Assembly (NCBI RefSeq): GCF_003852715.1
Contig: NZ_RIAV01000003.1
Coordinates: 186,001 to 250,000, forward strand
Direction of reading: 5' to 3'
Length of the DNA stretch: 64,000 nucleotides
Origin: Ectobacillus antri
GTDB lineage: Bacteria > Bacillota > Bacilli > Bacillales > Bacillaceae_G
The notes beneath the pieces are model-generated. The model was given only the letters and a program-made list of their open reading frames with translations, was not told the origin of the DNA and made no database searches. The translations under genes were made by a program, and so were the position numbers. Shown one piece after another: positions 24,956 to 33,837 of this stretch (positions are counted from its first letter, which is position 1; every line of letters starts with the position of its first letter).

Positions 24956-26079
24956 TGGCTCTTACTCCTAACCAATTGCAACAGCTCTCTATGTTTATGG
25001 TCGATATTTATAATGCGATTGAAGAAGAATTGCTGGTCAACATAGCCCGAATCCTAAAACAAGATAGAGATTTATTACTGCTTGCTGAGAATGGCGCAGA
25101 ATACCAACATTGGCGTATCGTGCAGCTTCAAAAACTAAACACGTTAACGCAACAACAAATGAGGATCATTGCCAAACATTCGGGAAAAACAGCTGAGGAA
25201 TTAAAGAAGATGCTGGAAACAGCAGGCTTTACCGCGGTGGAACAGCACGAATCGATTTTCCAAGAGGCGTTACAAGGAGGAAGTTCATTACTGACAGCTC
25301 CACCGCCACACACCAGCATGGCGCTCATTAGTGTACTGAATGCCTATGAACAGCGAGCGAAAGACACTTTTAATCTTATCAATACAACTATGCTACAGCA
25401 GTCTCAGCAGGTCTATATAGACGTTCTGAATAAAACAGTAGGTAAGGTATTAAGTGGCGTTATTACACCACAGCAGGCGTTAAAACAGACGGTTTCTGAA
25501 TGGTCTCAGCGTGGCATTCCGGCATTGATTGATAAAGCAGGTAGGCGCTGGAGCACGGAAGCTTATGTCAACATGGTTACGCGTACGCTTAGCCAGCAAG
25601 TTGCAAACGATATGCAGCTTACTCGTATGGATGAATATGGTGTGGATTTAGTAGAAGTTAGTTCACACATGGGCGCCCGGCCACGATGCGCACCGTTTCA
25701 AGGTCGTATTTTTTCTAAAAGTGGTCAGAGTAAACGATACCCAGCATTCTCTAGTACATCGTATGGAGAAGCTGCGGGGCTCTTAGGTATTAACTGTCAT
25801 CATGTGGTGTATCCGTACATTCAAGGGAAATCTACAAAGCGATATCAACCCTATGATGCTGCTGAAAATAAGCAAGCGTATCAAGAAAGTCAACAACAAC
25901 GGCACCTAGAGAGACAAATCCGGAAAGCGAAAAAAGAAGCAAATGTCATGCAAGCACTTGGTGATCCAGAAGGTGTAAAAGAAGCAAAAATGAAAGTGGC
26001 TCAGCGTCAAGCTGCAATGAGGGAATTTATTGAACAGACGAAGAGAACACGTAGATATGATCGAGAACGCATTGTATAG
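24955..26079 (+). CDS. Minor head protein (phage minor capsid protein 2 / SPP1 gp7-like)
   Basis: This 374-residue protein follows the portal directly, the place of the gp7/Mu F-type minor head protein. The C-terminal half has SSHMGARPRCAPFQGRIFS and INCHHVVYPY; the paired Cys and His recall the metal-linked motif of this family. The ends are coiled and basic. A few copies per head are thought to help portal assembly and DNA ejection. A short terminator-like stem lies at its end. Confidence 0.85.
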   Translation: MALTPNQLQQLSMFMVDIYNAIEEELLVNIARILKQDRDLLLLAENGAEYQHWRIVQLQKLNTLTQQQMRIIAKHSGKTAEELKKMLETAGFTAVEQHESIFQEALQGGSSLLTAPPPHTSMALISVLNAYEQRAKDTFNLINTTMLQQSQQVYIDVLNKTVGKVLSGVITPQQALKQTVSEWSQRGIPALIDKAGRRWSTEAYVNMVTRTLSQQVANDMQLTRMDEYGVDLVEVSSHMGARPRCAPFQGRIFSKSGQSKRYPAFSSTSYGEAAGLLGINCHHVVYPYIQGKSTKRYQPYDAAENKQAYQESQQQRHLERQIRKAKKEANVMQALGDPEGVKEAKMKVAQRQAAMREFIEQTKRTRRYDRERIV

Positions 26080-26094
26080 CGTTCTTTTTCTTTT
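26065..26094 (+). terminator. Weak terminator after the minor head gene
   Basis: GAACGC/GCGTTC with an eight-base loop followed by TTTTTCTTTT. The stem covers the last codons of the minor head gene. It may reduce but not abolish read-through to the scaffold and capsid genes. Confidence 0.6.
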
Positions 26095-26160
26095 GTCCGT
26101 TATTCGTAGTGGACGTTAAACAAAACGAAAGGACAAAAACCCTTTTGGGAGGTAGAAACG

Positions 26161-26733
26161 ATGGAGGAACAAACGCAACAACAAACAGCTGACCAACAAG
26201 CTGAAGGTCAACAAGTTGGAGGAGAACAAACTACTGCTACGCAATCGGTAAAAACCTTTACACAAGAAGATGTAAATGGGATTGCTGCCAAAGAAGCAAA
26301 GAAAGCACAAGAGAAGCTTTTGAAACAGCTAGGCATTCAAGACTTTGAAAGCGCAAAAGACGGCCTTACAAAGTTCCGAGAGTGGCAAGAATCACAAAAA
26401 ACGGAACAAGAAAAGGCAAATGAAAAGCTGACATCATACGAAAATCAAGTCAAAGAAAGCCAAGATATCATTTTCTCTTTAAAAGCAGAAAATGCAGCTA
26501 TTAAAGCAGGTATTACGGATGAAAAGAATCTCAATGCAGTCATCACATTGGCGAAAACCAAGGTAACGGATGAGGTAGACATTGCGCAGGCTATCACGTT
26601 GGTTGTCGAGGAATTCCCACATTTCAAAACAGCTCAGCCACAAGAAGAACAGAACCCTCATTTCACAAGTGGACAGCACCAGAGGAAAACAGATACATCT
26701 GATGCGTTTGTCCGCGCATTACTAGGAAAATAA
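26161..26733 (+). CDS. Scaffolding protein (gp20/DUF4355-like)
   Basis: This 190-residue, mostly helical, Gln/Glu/Lys-rich protein starts with a low-complexity Gln/Thr segment. The central coiled region has KTFTQEDVNGIAAKEAKKAQEK and FREWQESQKTEQEKANEKL, the phage minor structural gp20 pattern. It ends with FVRALLGK and lies just upstream of the capsid gene, as expected of a scaffold that guides prohead assembly. Confidence 0.85.
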   Translation: MEEQTQQQTADQQAEGQQVGGEQTTATQSVKTFTQEDVNGIAAKEAKKAQEKLLKQLGIQDFESAKDGLTKFREWQESQKTEQEKANEKLTSYENQVKESQDIIFSLKAENAAIKAGITDEKNLNAVITLAKTKVTDEVDIAQAITLVVEEFPHFKTAQPQEEQNPHFTSGQHQRKTDTSDAFVRALLGK

Positions 26734-26749
26734 AAGGAGGCACTAACTT

Positions 26750-27637
26750 ATGCCAAACGCAATTAACTATGCACAAAAATATGGGCAGGAGCTTGACCAA
26801 GTCCTGAAACAAGAGTCTTTAACAGCGGAGCTTGAAACCCCGAATGTGAATTGGCTGAACGCTAAAACGTTTCTAGTTCCGAATGTAGCAGTTTCTGGTT
26901 ATAAAACACACTCTCGTAACGGTGGCTACAACCGTGGAGATGTAACAACTACGAATGAGCCGTATACACTCGGCTTTGATCGTGACATTGAATTCTTCGT
27001 GGATCAAGCAGATGTAGATGAATCCAATCAAGCCGCTTCTGCCGCAAACATCACAAAGGTGTTCATGACAGAAAACGCGATTCCTGAAGTGGATGCATAC
27101 CGCTTCTCTAAAATGGCTACCCGTGCAAAAGCGGACACTCGCTTTGCTGCTGAAGCAGTAGATAAAACAAATATTTACGGGAAGCTAAAAGCAGCTATCT
27201 TACCAATTCGTAAATATGGTCCATCTAATATTATCGTATATATGTCTTCTGCGGCTATGGATGCATTGGAGCAATCTACAGATTTCCAACGCAAAATTGA
27301 TGTTATGTCTAATAGTGGTGCGATTAGCACACGTGTAACATCCATTGATGGGGTGAAGCTTAAAGAGGTTTGGGATGCAGGGCGATTCCATACGTCTTTC
27401 AACTTTACATCAGGCTTTGTCTCTGCGACAGGGTCATTTGCTATTAACTTCTTGGTGGTAGCTAAGCCATCTATCATAGCGAAAGCGAAGCTAAGCAGCA
27501 TTTATCTATTCCAACCAGGTCAGCATACACAAGGGGATGGTTACTTGTATCAAAACCGCATGTACCACGACCTGTTTGTGATGAAAAATAAAGCGGATGG
27601 TTTATACGTGTCTCATGGCACAGTAGCGAAGCCGTAA
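26750..27637 (+). CDS. Major capsid protein
   Basis: This 295-residue protein follows the scaffold with an AAAAGGAGG ribosome site. It has a capsid-like order: ETPNVNWLNAKTFLVPNV, YTLGFDRDIEFFVDQADVDE, FRF-like core regions and a C-terminal PGQHTQGDGYLYQNRMYHDLFV. Size and place fit an HK97-fold coat protein of the A118 group. It would be the most abundant virion protein. Confidence 0.88.
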   Translation: MPNAINYAQKYGQELDQVLKQESLTAELETPNVNWLNAKTFLVPNVAVSGYKTHSRNGGYNRGDVTTTNEPYTLGFDRDIEFFVDQADVDESNQAASAANITKVFMTENAIPEVDAYRFSKMATRAKADTRFAAEAVDKTNIYGKLKAAILPIRKYGPSNIIVYMSSAAMDALEQSTDFQRKIDVMSNSGAISTRVTSIDGVKLKEVWDAGRFHTSFNFTSGFVSATGSFAINFLVVAKPSIIAKAKLSSIYLFQPGQHTQGDGYLYQNRMYHDLFVMKNKADGLYVSHGTVAKP

Positions 27638-27651
27638 AGGGAGGATGACAT

Positions 27652-27795
27652 ATGAAGTTGTTGAAGAAAGATAACGCGTATATCGAGGCAGATGATACTC
27701 TTGCAAAAGAATTGGAGCTAAACGGCTATGAAGTTGTAGATGGCTACGAAGTAGAAGAGAAAGCGCCAGCAAAGACTTCAAAATCTAAGGAGTGA
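27652..27795 (+). CDS. Small head protein, 47 aa
   Basis: Read directly: ATG at 27652 behind GGGAGGATG, stop at 27793. The product (MKLLKKDNAYIEADD...) is charged, has the form 'KxxxYxVVDGYEVEEK', and ends with a Lys/Ser-rich tail. Similar short genes follow the capsid gene in many Gram-positive phages; the role may be in head completion. Confidence 0.7.
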   Translation: MKLLKKDNAYIEADDTLAKELELNGYEVVDGYEVEEKAPAKTSKSKE

Positions 27796-27801
27796 GCGTA
27801 A

Positions 27802-28188
27802 TTGGCATACATTGATACCAATTACTATCAAAATGAATATGGCGGTATTGCAGGAGGGGACAGCACCCTCCTTGCTGTTTTGATAAAGCGAGCTAGTGAC
27901 GTCATAGACCAAATAACCGGTTATAAAATTGCAATGAGCCCGAATAAACTGAGTGATTTTCCTGCTTTTGTACAGGAACAAGTGAAAAAGGCAACAGCTG
28001 TTCAAACAGAGCATTTCGTGTTAAATGGTCAACAAGCATTCAATGGAGATGCATTAAACAGTGTGAGTATCGGAAAGTTTCGGTATAGCGGATCAGGAGC
28101 AAGCGGCAATGCAGGCAGAACCAATCCAGCGGTTATTGAATACTTGAAACCAACGGGATTGTTGTATACAGGAGTGGATACGCTATGA
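27802..28188 (+). CDS. Head-tail connector (adaptor) protein
   Basis: This 128-residue protein is of the gp6/gp15-type adaptor class: an N-terminal YIDTNYYQNEYGG, then LLAVLIKRASDVIDQITGYKI and FVQEQVKKATAVQTEHFV. It probably binds beneath the portal. The start is TTG at 27802 behind AAGGAGTGAG. It overlaps the next gene by four bases. Confidence 0.8.
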   Translation: MAYIDTNYYQNEYGGIAGGDSTLLAVLIKRASDVIDQITGYKIAMSPNKLSDFPAFVQEQVKKATAVQTEHFVLNGQQAFNGDALNSVSIGKFRYSGSGASGNAGRTNPAVIEYLKPTGLLYTGVDTL

Positions 28189-28526
28189 CACGGCCCATTC
28201 CCTTACAATTATTGATTCACACTGTGGAATACCATCAATATAACGGGAACAGCACCTGGGGAGAAGCCTATAAGGCTCCTGTTATGCTTTATAACGTTTT
28301 AGTGCAGTCCATTCCTTCTTATCGGCGTAAAATTGGGACAAGCGAGCGGGAACAGGAGAATAATTCTTCTATTTTGTTCTTTGATGCCGTGCATTCTTAT
28401 CCAAAAGTGAATTGGCAAGAAAAATCCAAGATTGTATTGAACGGTACAACTTACTATGTAGCCAATGTGGATGAATTCTATGGATTTGGTACCATTCCCC
28501 ATCACTGGGAGGTGACGTTGGTATGA
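28185..28526 (+). CDS. Minor capsid / head-closure protein (Minor_capsid_1-like)
   Basis: This 113-residue protein fits the PF10665-type minor capsid family: beta-rich with TVEYHQYNGNSTWGEAY and SILFFDAVHSYPKVNWQEKSKIVLNGTTYYV. By position it is the head-closure (stopper) component. It is coupled by overlaps of four bases on both sides. Confidence 0.8.
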   Translation: MTRPIPLQLLIHTVEYHQYNGNSTWGEAYKAPVMLYNVLVQSIPSYRRKIGTSEREQENNSSILFFDAVHSYPKVNWQEKSKIVLNGTTYYVANVDEFYGFGTIPHHWEVTLV

Positions 28527-28882
28527 TTAAGTTTGATGTGAAAATTACGTATGATGCCCAAAAAACGATGGATAAAGCACAACAGGCCTTAAATAAAGCT
28601 CAATTGGCATTAGATGAGCAAATATTAAAGGACAGCAACAACTTTATCCCAAAAGATACAGGTGCGCTTGAACAGAGCTCCTTGCGTTTTAGCCGGACGG
28701 GAGAAGGGCATATCGAATGGAATACACCATATGCCAGACGTCTCTATTACAACCCACAATATAACTTTTCACAGGATAAAAACCCAAATGCACAAGGGTT
28801 ATGGTTTGAAGAAGCCAAAGCGCGTCACGGATCAGATTGGGAAAAGATTGCACAACATACTGTGAATCAGAATATGGGATAG
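28523..28882 (+). CDS. Minor capsid protein (Minor_capsid_2-like)
   Basis: This 119-residue protein shows the hallmark segment NTPYARRLYYNPQYNFSQDK and NAQGLWFEEAKARHG of the PF11114 family, related in role to HK97 gp10-type proteins. It is likely a neck or head-tail joining component. Confidence 0.85.
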   Translation: MIKFDVKITYDAQKTMDKAQQALNKAQLALDEQILKDSNNFIPKDTGALEQSSLRFSRTGEGHIEWNTPYARRLYYNPQYNFSQDKNPNAQGLWFEEAKARHGSDWEKIAQHTVNQNMG

Positions 28883-28893
28883 GAGGTGTTTGG

Positions 28894-29292
28894 GTGGATC
28901 TACTTCAGCGGTTAATTGACAAAATCACAACAAATATAGCATTACCCGCTCCTATACAAGTTGGAGTATTGAGTACACAGTCTCCTGCTATCTGTATCCG
29001 GCAAACACCTTCTTATCCTTCAACAAAGTATTTGGATAAGGGAAATACGTATCATTTTGCTTTTCAAATCCTTATCAAAGATCACAATCAACAGCAGGCT
29101 GTCTTCACACTGCAAGATATCACCTTTTTCTTAGATACTTTAGAAAACGGGGCTATCGTAAGTGGGAATGGCAGCTTTTCATTTGTATCGTGTAACGTGT
29201 ATACCATGCCAAATTTCGTGCAGAAAACGGAACATGATGAATATGTCTACACTGCTTTATTCCAAGCGGAAATTGAAAGGAGAGGTGTTTAA
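28894..29292 (+). CDS. Minor capsid / tail-terminator protein (Minor_capsid_3-like)
   Basis: This 132-residue protein starts at GTG 28894 behind AGGAGGTG; the longer frame from 28837 overlaps the previous gene without a ribosome site. It shows the pattern DLLQRLIDKI, QSPAICIRQTPSYPSTKYLDKG and YTALFQAEIERRG of PF12691. By place it is probably the tail terminator. It ends on the ATG of the tail-tube gene (TAATG). Confidence 0.82.
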   Translation: MDLLQRLIDKITTNIALPAPIQVGVLSTQSPAICIRQTPSYPSTKYLDKGNTYHFAFQILIKDHNQQQAVFTLQDITFFLDTLENGAIVSGNGSFSFVSCNVYTMPNFVQKTEHDEYVYTALFQAEIERRGV

Positions 29293-30056
29293 TGCCACCA
29301 CAAGGGTTGTTATTGCAATCTACTCATTTGTTTGAATTGAATACAACACCAGGTGTAGCGCCTGGTACGTTTGCACGTCTTGCGGAAGGACTAAATAATT
29401 TCGAGCCCAACACAAATGAAGAAGTTGCGCAGGATACGTATTTAGACGGCAAAGGGTTTGCATCTTCTACAGTGACGGGAGCTCAATTAATTCTAACGTT
29501 CACTGGTCACCGTAAATTCGGGAATCCAGCGCAGGACTATATTTTTAGCAAATTAACGAAGTTAGGTTCGGAGCGTGAAACAGATTTTCGCTGGACATTA
29601 CCGGATGGAAGTAAATTCGAAGGAGCCTGCACAATTGCGAACATTGAAGGACCAAGTGGGGATGCAAACGCAAAAGGTGAAATCTCCTTTGAGATCCACT
29701 TTAATGGTGAACCGACATTTACACCGGCTGCAGCGGATGGTACACCTCCTACAGTCACAACCAACCCGATTGATGGTGCAACCGGATTTGCTGTGGGTTC
29801 TAACATTGTTTGGACATTCTCTGAAGCCATTCAAAGCAGCTTAGTAACAGATGCAAACTTCTTCGTTACCAAAGCGGATGGCACGCCTGTAGCGGGGACG
29901 CTTGCGCTTAGTGCAGGCAACACAGTAGTTACCTTTGACCCGACAGCCAACTTAACCGCAGCCACAGATTATATTGCTGTTGCGACGAGGAATGTTAAGG
30001 ATGTTGCGGGTAATGCACTCGCGGCCAACAGCATTACCAACTTTAGAACCGTATAA
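29292..30056 (+). CDS. Major tail (tube) protein with C-terminal Ig-like domain
   Basis: This is a 254-residue protein. Residues 1-150 are the tail-tube domain (ELNTTPGVAPGTFARLAEGLNNFEPN, FTGHRKFGNPAQDYIF, GEISFEIHFNGEPTF). Residues 155-254 form a bacterial Ig-like domain of the SbsA/Big_5 type (PPTVTTNPIDGATG, IVWTFSEAI, TFDPTANLTAATDYIAV, VAGNAL). Ig-like additions to tail tubes decorate the tail surface and may aid cell-surface adhesion. A GAAA-loop terminator follows. Confidence 0.9.
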   Translation: MPPQGLLLQSTHLFELNTTPGVAPGTFARLAEGLNNFEPNTNEEVAQDTYLDGKGFASSTVTGAQLILTFTGHRKFGNPAQDYIFSKLTKLGSERETDFRWTLPDGSKFEGACTIANIEGPSGDANAKGEISFEIHFNGEPTFTPAAADGTPPTVTTNPIDGATGFAVGSNIVWTFSEAIQSSLVTDANFFVTKADGTPVAGTLALSAGNTVVTFDPTANLTAATDYIAVATRNVKDVAGNALAANSITNFRTV

Positions 30057-30061
30057 GAAGC

Positions 30062-30092
30062 AGGAAGTGTCTGAAAGGATACTTCCTTTTTA
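30062..30092 (+). terminator. Terminator after the tail-tube gene
   Basis: An 11-bp stem AGGAAGTGTCT/GGATACTTCCT with a GAAA tetraloop is followed by TTTTAATT. Partial termination here would keep tube protein more abundant than tail chaperones. Confidence 0.75.
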
Positions 30093-30112
30093 ATTAAGAA
30101 AGGGTGGAGAGA

Positions 30113-30502
30113 ATGCGTAAATTTGAATTTGCTAAGGCTTATGAAGAGGTAGAGATTGCAGGTAAAACCTATCGAATTGATTTTGCTGACGACAAAGTCG
30201 AACAGTATCAAAAGGGATTTAAAGACTTTTATGCAGAAGCACAAAAGTTAGAAGTTTTAGATGTGGAACATCTGACAGATGAAGAACAAAAACATGTGAT
30301 AGACAATCAAAAAGATTTGGTAAAACGTTTTACCAATCAATTATTAGGTGAAGACGCATTTGAAGAACTGTATGAAAAAGCAGGGCGGTCAATGCTCAAC
30401 ATGTTTGATTTGTTAGCCTATATCGCTGATATCATGAAAGAAAAAACAGAGCAATCCCGTATTGAGAAAAAGAGCAAGTATGTGAAGAAGGGAAGGGCAT
30501 GA
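30113..30502 (+). CDS. Tail assembly chaperone (gpG-like)
   Basis: This 129-residue protein starts at ATG 30113 behind AGGGTGGAG. It is small, acidic and helical (YEEVEIAGKTYRIDFADDKVEQYQKG) and lies between the tube and tape-measure genes, the place of a G-type tail chaperone. The next gene starts at an overlapping ATGA, so a G/GT-like pair may be made by coupled translation. No canonical slippery heptamer is visible in the short overlap. Confidence 0.82.
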   Translation: MRKFEFAKAYEEVEIAGKTYRIDFADDKVEQYQKGFKDFYAEAQKLEVLDVEHLTDEEQKHVIDNQKDLVKRFTNQLLGEDAFEELYEKAGRSMLNMFDLLAYIADIMKEKTEQSRIEKKSKYVKKGRA

Positions 30503-31119
30503 GCTCTTTTCTTCTTACATCTGATTTTGATGATTCTTTTTTATACAAAGGGCAAGTGCTGCATGTAGATTTATCATTCGATAATGTATTACGTGTATTT
30601 GAACTATTCAAAGATCCTGTGTTCTCTGATGGGGAAAAGATTGAGATTGCATTAGAAATGTTACTTATCGAATATTCGAGTATACAACATCTTTCTACAA
30701 AGGATTTGTACACTCTTTTTTTATATATTTTTAAAGAATTTCTGGATATGGATTTGACTCAGCAAGAAGAAGCGGACAGCCAAAAAGTATATGATTTTGA
30801 ACAAGACGCAGGCATTATTTATGCGTCCTTTTTACGTGCATATCAAATGGATTTGTTTGAGCAACATGGGAAATTGCATTGGCAAAAATTCCTGCAACTC
30901 CTTACGCATTTAGATGAAAAGTCCAAATTTAAAGAGGTAATCGGTTATCGTCAAATGAAGGTGCCAGCACCAGATAAGCATAACCAGGAATACCGCGATC
31001 ATGTCATGCGCATGAAGCGTATGTATCGTCTGGAACAAGAGATAAACGAACAGCAAGCCTTAGAACAATTGGACAAAAAATTTGATAACGTGGCAGCATT
31101 CTTGAAAACAAGGGGGTGA
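30499..31119 (+). CDS. Gp15-family tail chaperone
   Basis: This 206-residue protein matches the bacteriophage Gp15 family (PF06854): LHVDLSFDNVLRVFELFKDPVFSDGEKIEIALEML, then FDFEQDAGIIYASFLRAYQMDL and LHWQKFLQLLTHL. It lies between the G-like gene and the tape measure. It is expected to keep the tape measure protein soluble for tail assembly, as GT does in lambda. Confidence 0.88.
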   Translation: MSSFLLTSDFDDSFLYKGQVLHVDLSFDNVLRVFELFKDPVFSDGEKIEIALEMLLIEYSSIQHLSTKDLYTLFLYIFKEFLDMDLTQQEEADSQKVYDFEQDAGIIYASFLRAYQMDLFEQHGKLHWQKFLQLLTHLDEKSKFKEVIGYRQMKVPAPDKHNQEYRDHVMRMKRMYRLEQEINEQQALEQLDKKFDNVAAFLKTRG

Positions 31120-31123
31120 AACG

Positions 31124-33094
31124 ATGTCAGATGGCAGAGTCATTATTGATTCCAAAATAGATGGGACTGGTGCTGAACAAGGCTTACAACAAATTCAAAC
31201 GAAATTGAATGAAGTGAAACAGAAGTTCCAAGAAGCAGAAAAAGCACTATTGCCATTTAAAACACAACTTTTACAAACGGAAGTGAAGATGCTGGAATTA
31301 GCGCAATCCATGGACACATTCCAAGGAACCAATGCACAGTTTATGGACCAGGTAAAACAGCTTGGGGCCGAGTATAAAAAAGCGTCTGATGCGATGATTG
31401 CCAATAACAATTTAGCGAAAGCCTCTATGATTCAGACAGCTGGACAAATGATGAACATGAGCACGCAAGCTCAAAAGATTTCCGAGAATTATGATCGGAT
31501 GGGCAACCCGATTTATAAGGTGAATCAAGCGGGTTTAGCGGTCGCAAATACCTTAAATAAAATTGCATTAAACGGTAATGCTTCTGTATTAGCCTTACGA
31601 TTGTTAGGTCCTACGGCTAATATGAAGCAACTACGTGATATGCAAGGAATGATTAATCAAGGTCTTGTTCGTTTTCAAATGGTTGCATTAGGAGCTTTAG
31701 TCACTGGTGTTTTGGTCTATGGTGGACTCCATAAAGCGGCTATGAAGTCAAACGAAGGATATAAGAAGTCATTTGAGACAATGGTAGCGAATCTCAAGAA
31801 AGCCTTTCAACCGATGGTGGATGTATTTGCGATGGTCATGACAAAGGTATATGACTTCATCAATGCAATTGCGGTTATGGCTATTAAGTTTAATGAAGCA
31901 CATCCCACTCTGGCTAAAATCATTCAAGGCATTATGATGTTGATTCCAGCCTTACTATTAATCTTATCCCCCCTTGCAATTGGTATTGGATTGTGGGCAG
32001 GGTTACAAGCAGCATGGGGGTTTATATGGACAATGATAGGACCGCTGATTACCGGTTTGGCTGCCATGAGTGCAACAGTATGGATTGTAGCAGCTGCAAT
32101 TGTCGGGTTAGTAGCTGGAATTATGTATTTATGGAAAACAAATGAAGGTTTCCGAAACGCCATTATTACTGGCTGGCAGGTGATTAAAGCTGCAGCAATT
32201 GCCACATGGAATTTCATCCTAAACAATGTACTTCTGCCTGTTTGGAATGCCATTGTAAGTTTTGGAAAGCAACTATTTGGGAAACTAAAAGAGTTTTGGG
32301 ACCAAAACGGCAAGCAAATTAAGCAAATTGCACAAACGATTTGGGCATTCGTGGTATCTTACGTCATTACTCATATCCAACGAATGGTCACAACAGCTAA
32401 ATTTATTTTTGAAGTATTAAAAAGCGTGGTGCAAGCAGTTTGGGGAAATATCAAGGGTATCATTCAAGCTGCCATTGGCATCATATTAGGCATCATTGGT
32501 TTATTCGCTAATTTATTAACAGGGAATTGGCGTGGAGCTTGGGAAAACGTAAAAAGCATTTTGCAGAATGCTTGGGACTTGATGAAAAATGTAGCCACTA
32601 TGGGAGTGAATGCATTTCTTGGAGTGGTTCGTGGCTTAGGAAATGCACTGGGTGGTGTCTTCTCCAATATTGGTAACAGCTTCTATAATGCAGGCCGCGG
32701 CTTCATTGACATGATGATTCAAGGTATTGAAGGCATGATTGGAAAGGTCACTTCTACGATTTCCAAAGTAGCTGGGAAGATTCGTAACTTCTTACCGTTT
32801 TCCCCTGCCAAGGTCGGTCCGCTTTCTGACTTAGATAAACTGGATTTCGGCGGCCCCATTTCCGATAGCATTACAAAAGGTCTTCCTTTAGTACAAGGAC
32901 TATTAGGGGATATGCTTGCATTACCAGCTATCAGTCCGACCGGACCACAAACAAGCACCATACAAAAAAATTCAACTCGTAATATATTTGAAATTGGTCA
33001 ACTTGTCGTAAGGGAAGAAGCGGATATAGACCGTATTGCACAAAGGTTACATGTGCTGCAGCAAAGATCACAGAGAACAGGAGGGCGCGGTTAA
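31124..33094 (+). CDS. Tape measure protein
   Basis: This 656-residue protein has an N-terminal coiled coil (KLNEVKQKFQEAEKALL, residues about 20-110) and a central stretch of repeated hydrophobic helices (about 185-480) rich in Ala, Ile and Trp. A C-terminal MIQGIEGMIGKVTSTISKVAGKIRNFLPFSPAK motif is typical of Gram-positive tape measures. Tape length sets tail length; 656 residues points to a fairly short siphovirus tail. It ends on the ATG of the next gene (TAATG). Confidence 0.92.
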   Translation: MSDGRVIIDSKIDGTGAEQGLQQIQTKLNEVKQKFQEAEKALLPFKTQLLQTEVKMLELAQSMDTFQGTNAQFMDQVKQLGAEYKKASDAMIANNNLAKASMIQTAGQMMNMSTQAQKISENYDRMGNPIYKVNQAGLAVANTLNKIALNGNASVLALRLLGPTANMKQLRDMQGMINQGLVRFQMVALGALVTGVLVYGGLHKAAMKSNEGYKKSFETMVANLKKAFQPMVDVFAMVMTKVYDFINAIAVMAIKFNEAHPTLAKIIQGIMMLIPALLLILSPLAIGIGLWAGLQAAWGFIWTMIGPLITGLAAMSATVWIVAAAIVGLVAGIMYLWKTNEGFRNAIITGWQVIKAAAIATWNFILNNVLLPVWNAIVSFGKQLFGKLKEFWDQNGKQIKQIAQTIWAFVVSYVITHIQRMVTTAKFIFEVLKSVVQAVWGNIKGIIQAAIGIILGIIGLFANLLTGNWRGAWENVKSILQNAWDLMKNVATMGVNAFLGVVRGLGNALGGVFSNIGNSFYNAGRGFIDMMIQGIEGMIGKVTSTISKVAGKIRNFLPFSPAKVGPLSDLDKLDFGGPISDSITKGLPLVQGLLGDMLALPAISPTGPQTSTIQKNSTRNIFEIGQLVVREEADIDRIAQRLHVLQQRSQRTGGRG

Positions 33095-33825
33095 TGTTTA
33101 CATTCAATGGTATACATGCGAGTACGTATGGAATTAAGGTGATAAGCATCTCACGCCCTCCTTTACCTGCAATTAAAAATACCTTTGTAGAACCGCCTGG
33201 AAGAAACGGTGCATACTTTGCAAAGTCTGCATTAGGTAAACGTGAAATTTCAGTCAAAGTAAAAATAAAAGCTATATCACAAGCAGCTCTTCGTACAAAT
33301 GCTCGAAACATTACCAAGTGGCTACACAACAATAGATTAGAAGCTCCATTGATATTTGATGATGAGCCAGACAAAGTCTATACCGCTATTACAGACGGTA
33401 CAGACTGGGAAGAGATATTTCGTTTCGGTGATGGTACAATCCAGTTTATTTGTGCAGATCCTTGTGCAGAAAGTAGTGCAGCTACTGACATCACGTTAAC
33501 GAGCAACGGAAATAAAACTATAAATGTTATGGGAACTGCTGATGTCTTGCCGGTTATTACAATTACTTTTACCGGCGCCACTACTAATTTGAGTATCAAG
33601 CATGTAGAAAAAAATGAAGTTATTAAGCTAGTTAAGGCATTTGTAAGCTCAGATACATTAATAATTGATTGTAGAAAGGGATTTATTACATTAAACGGTA
33701 CAAACATTATGCCTGCATTAGATTTAAGTAGTGATTTTTGGTCATTGTATCCTGGAACAAACACAATCAACTGTACTACATTTTTAGGTACAATGACGTT
33801 GACATACAAGGATAAATGGCTGTAG
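33094..33825 (+). CDS. Distal tail protein (Dit)
   Basis: This 243-residue protein has the siphovirus tail-component pattern: FTFNGIHASTYGIKVISISRPPLP, PPGRNGAYFAKSALGKREISVKV and LEAPLIFDDEPDKVYTAITDGT in the N-terminal half, then a beta-sandwich galectin-like half. Dit forms the hub on which Tal and receptor-binding proteins assemble. Confidence 0.88.
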   Translation: MFTFNGIHASTYGIKVISISRPPLPAIKNTFVEPPGRNGAYFAKSALGKREISVKVKIKAISQAALRTNARNITKWLHNNRLEAPLIFDDEPDKVYTAITDGTDWEEIFRFGDGTIQFICADPCAESSAATDITLTSNGNKTINVMGTADVLPVITITFTGATTNLSIKHVEKNEVIKLVKAFVSSDTLIIDCRKGFITLNGTNIMPALDLSSDFWSLYPGTNTINCTTFLGTMTLTYKDKWL

Positions 33826-33837
33826 GAGGGCAAAAGC

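Noticed and set aside
30440-30502. Canonical -1 frameshift between the two tail chaperone genes.
   Set aside because: The -1 frame has a TGA at 30463 and opens only at 30466, and no X-XXY-YYZ heptamer in phase is visible after it; an ATGA overlap explains the coupling.
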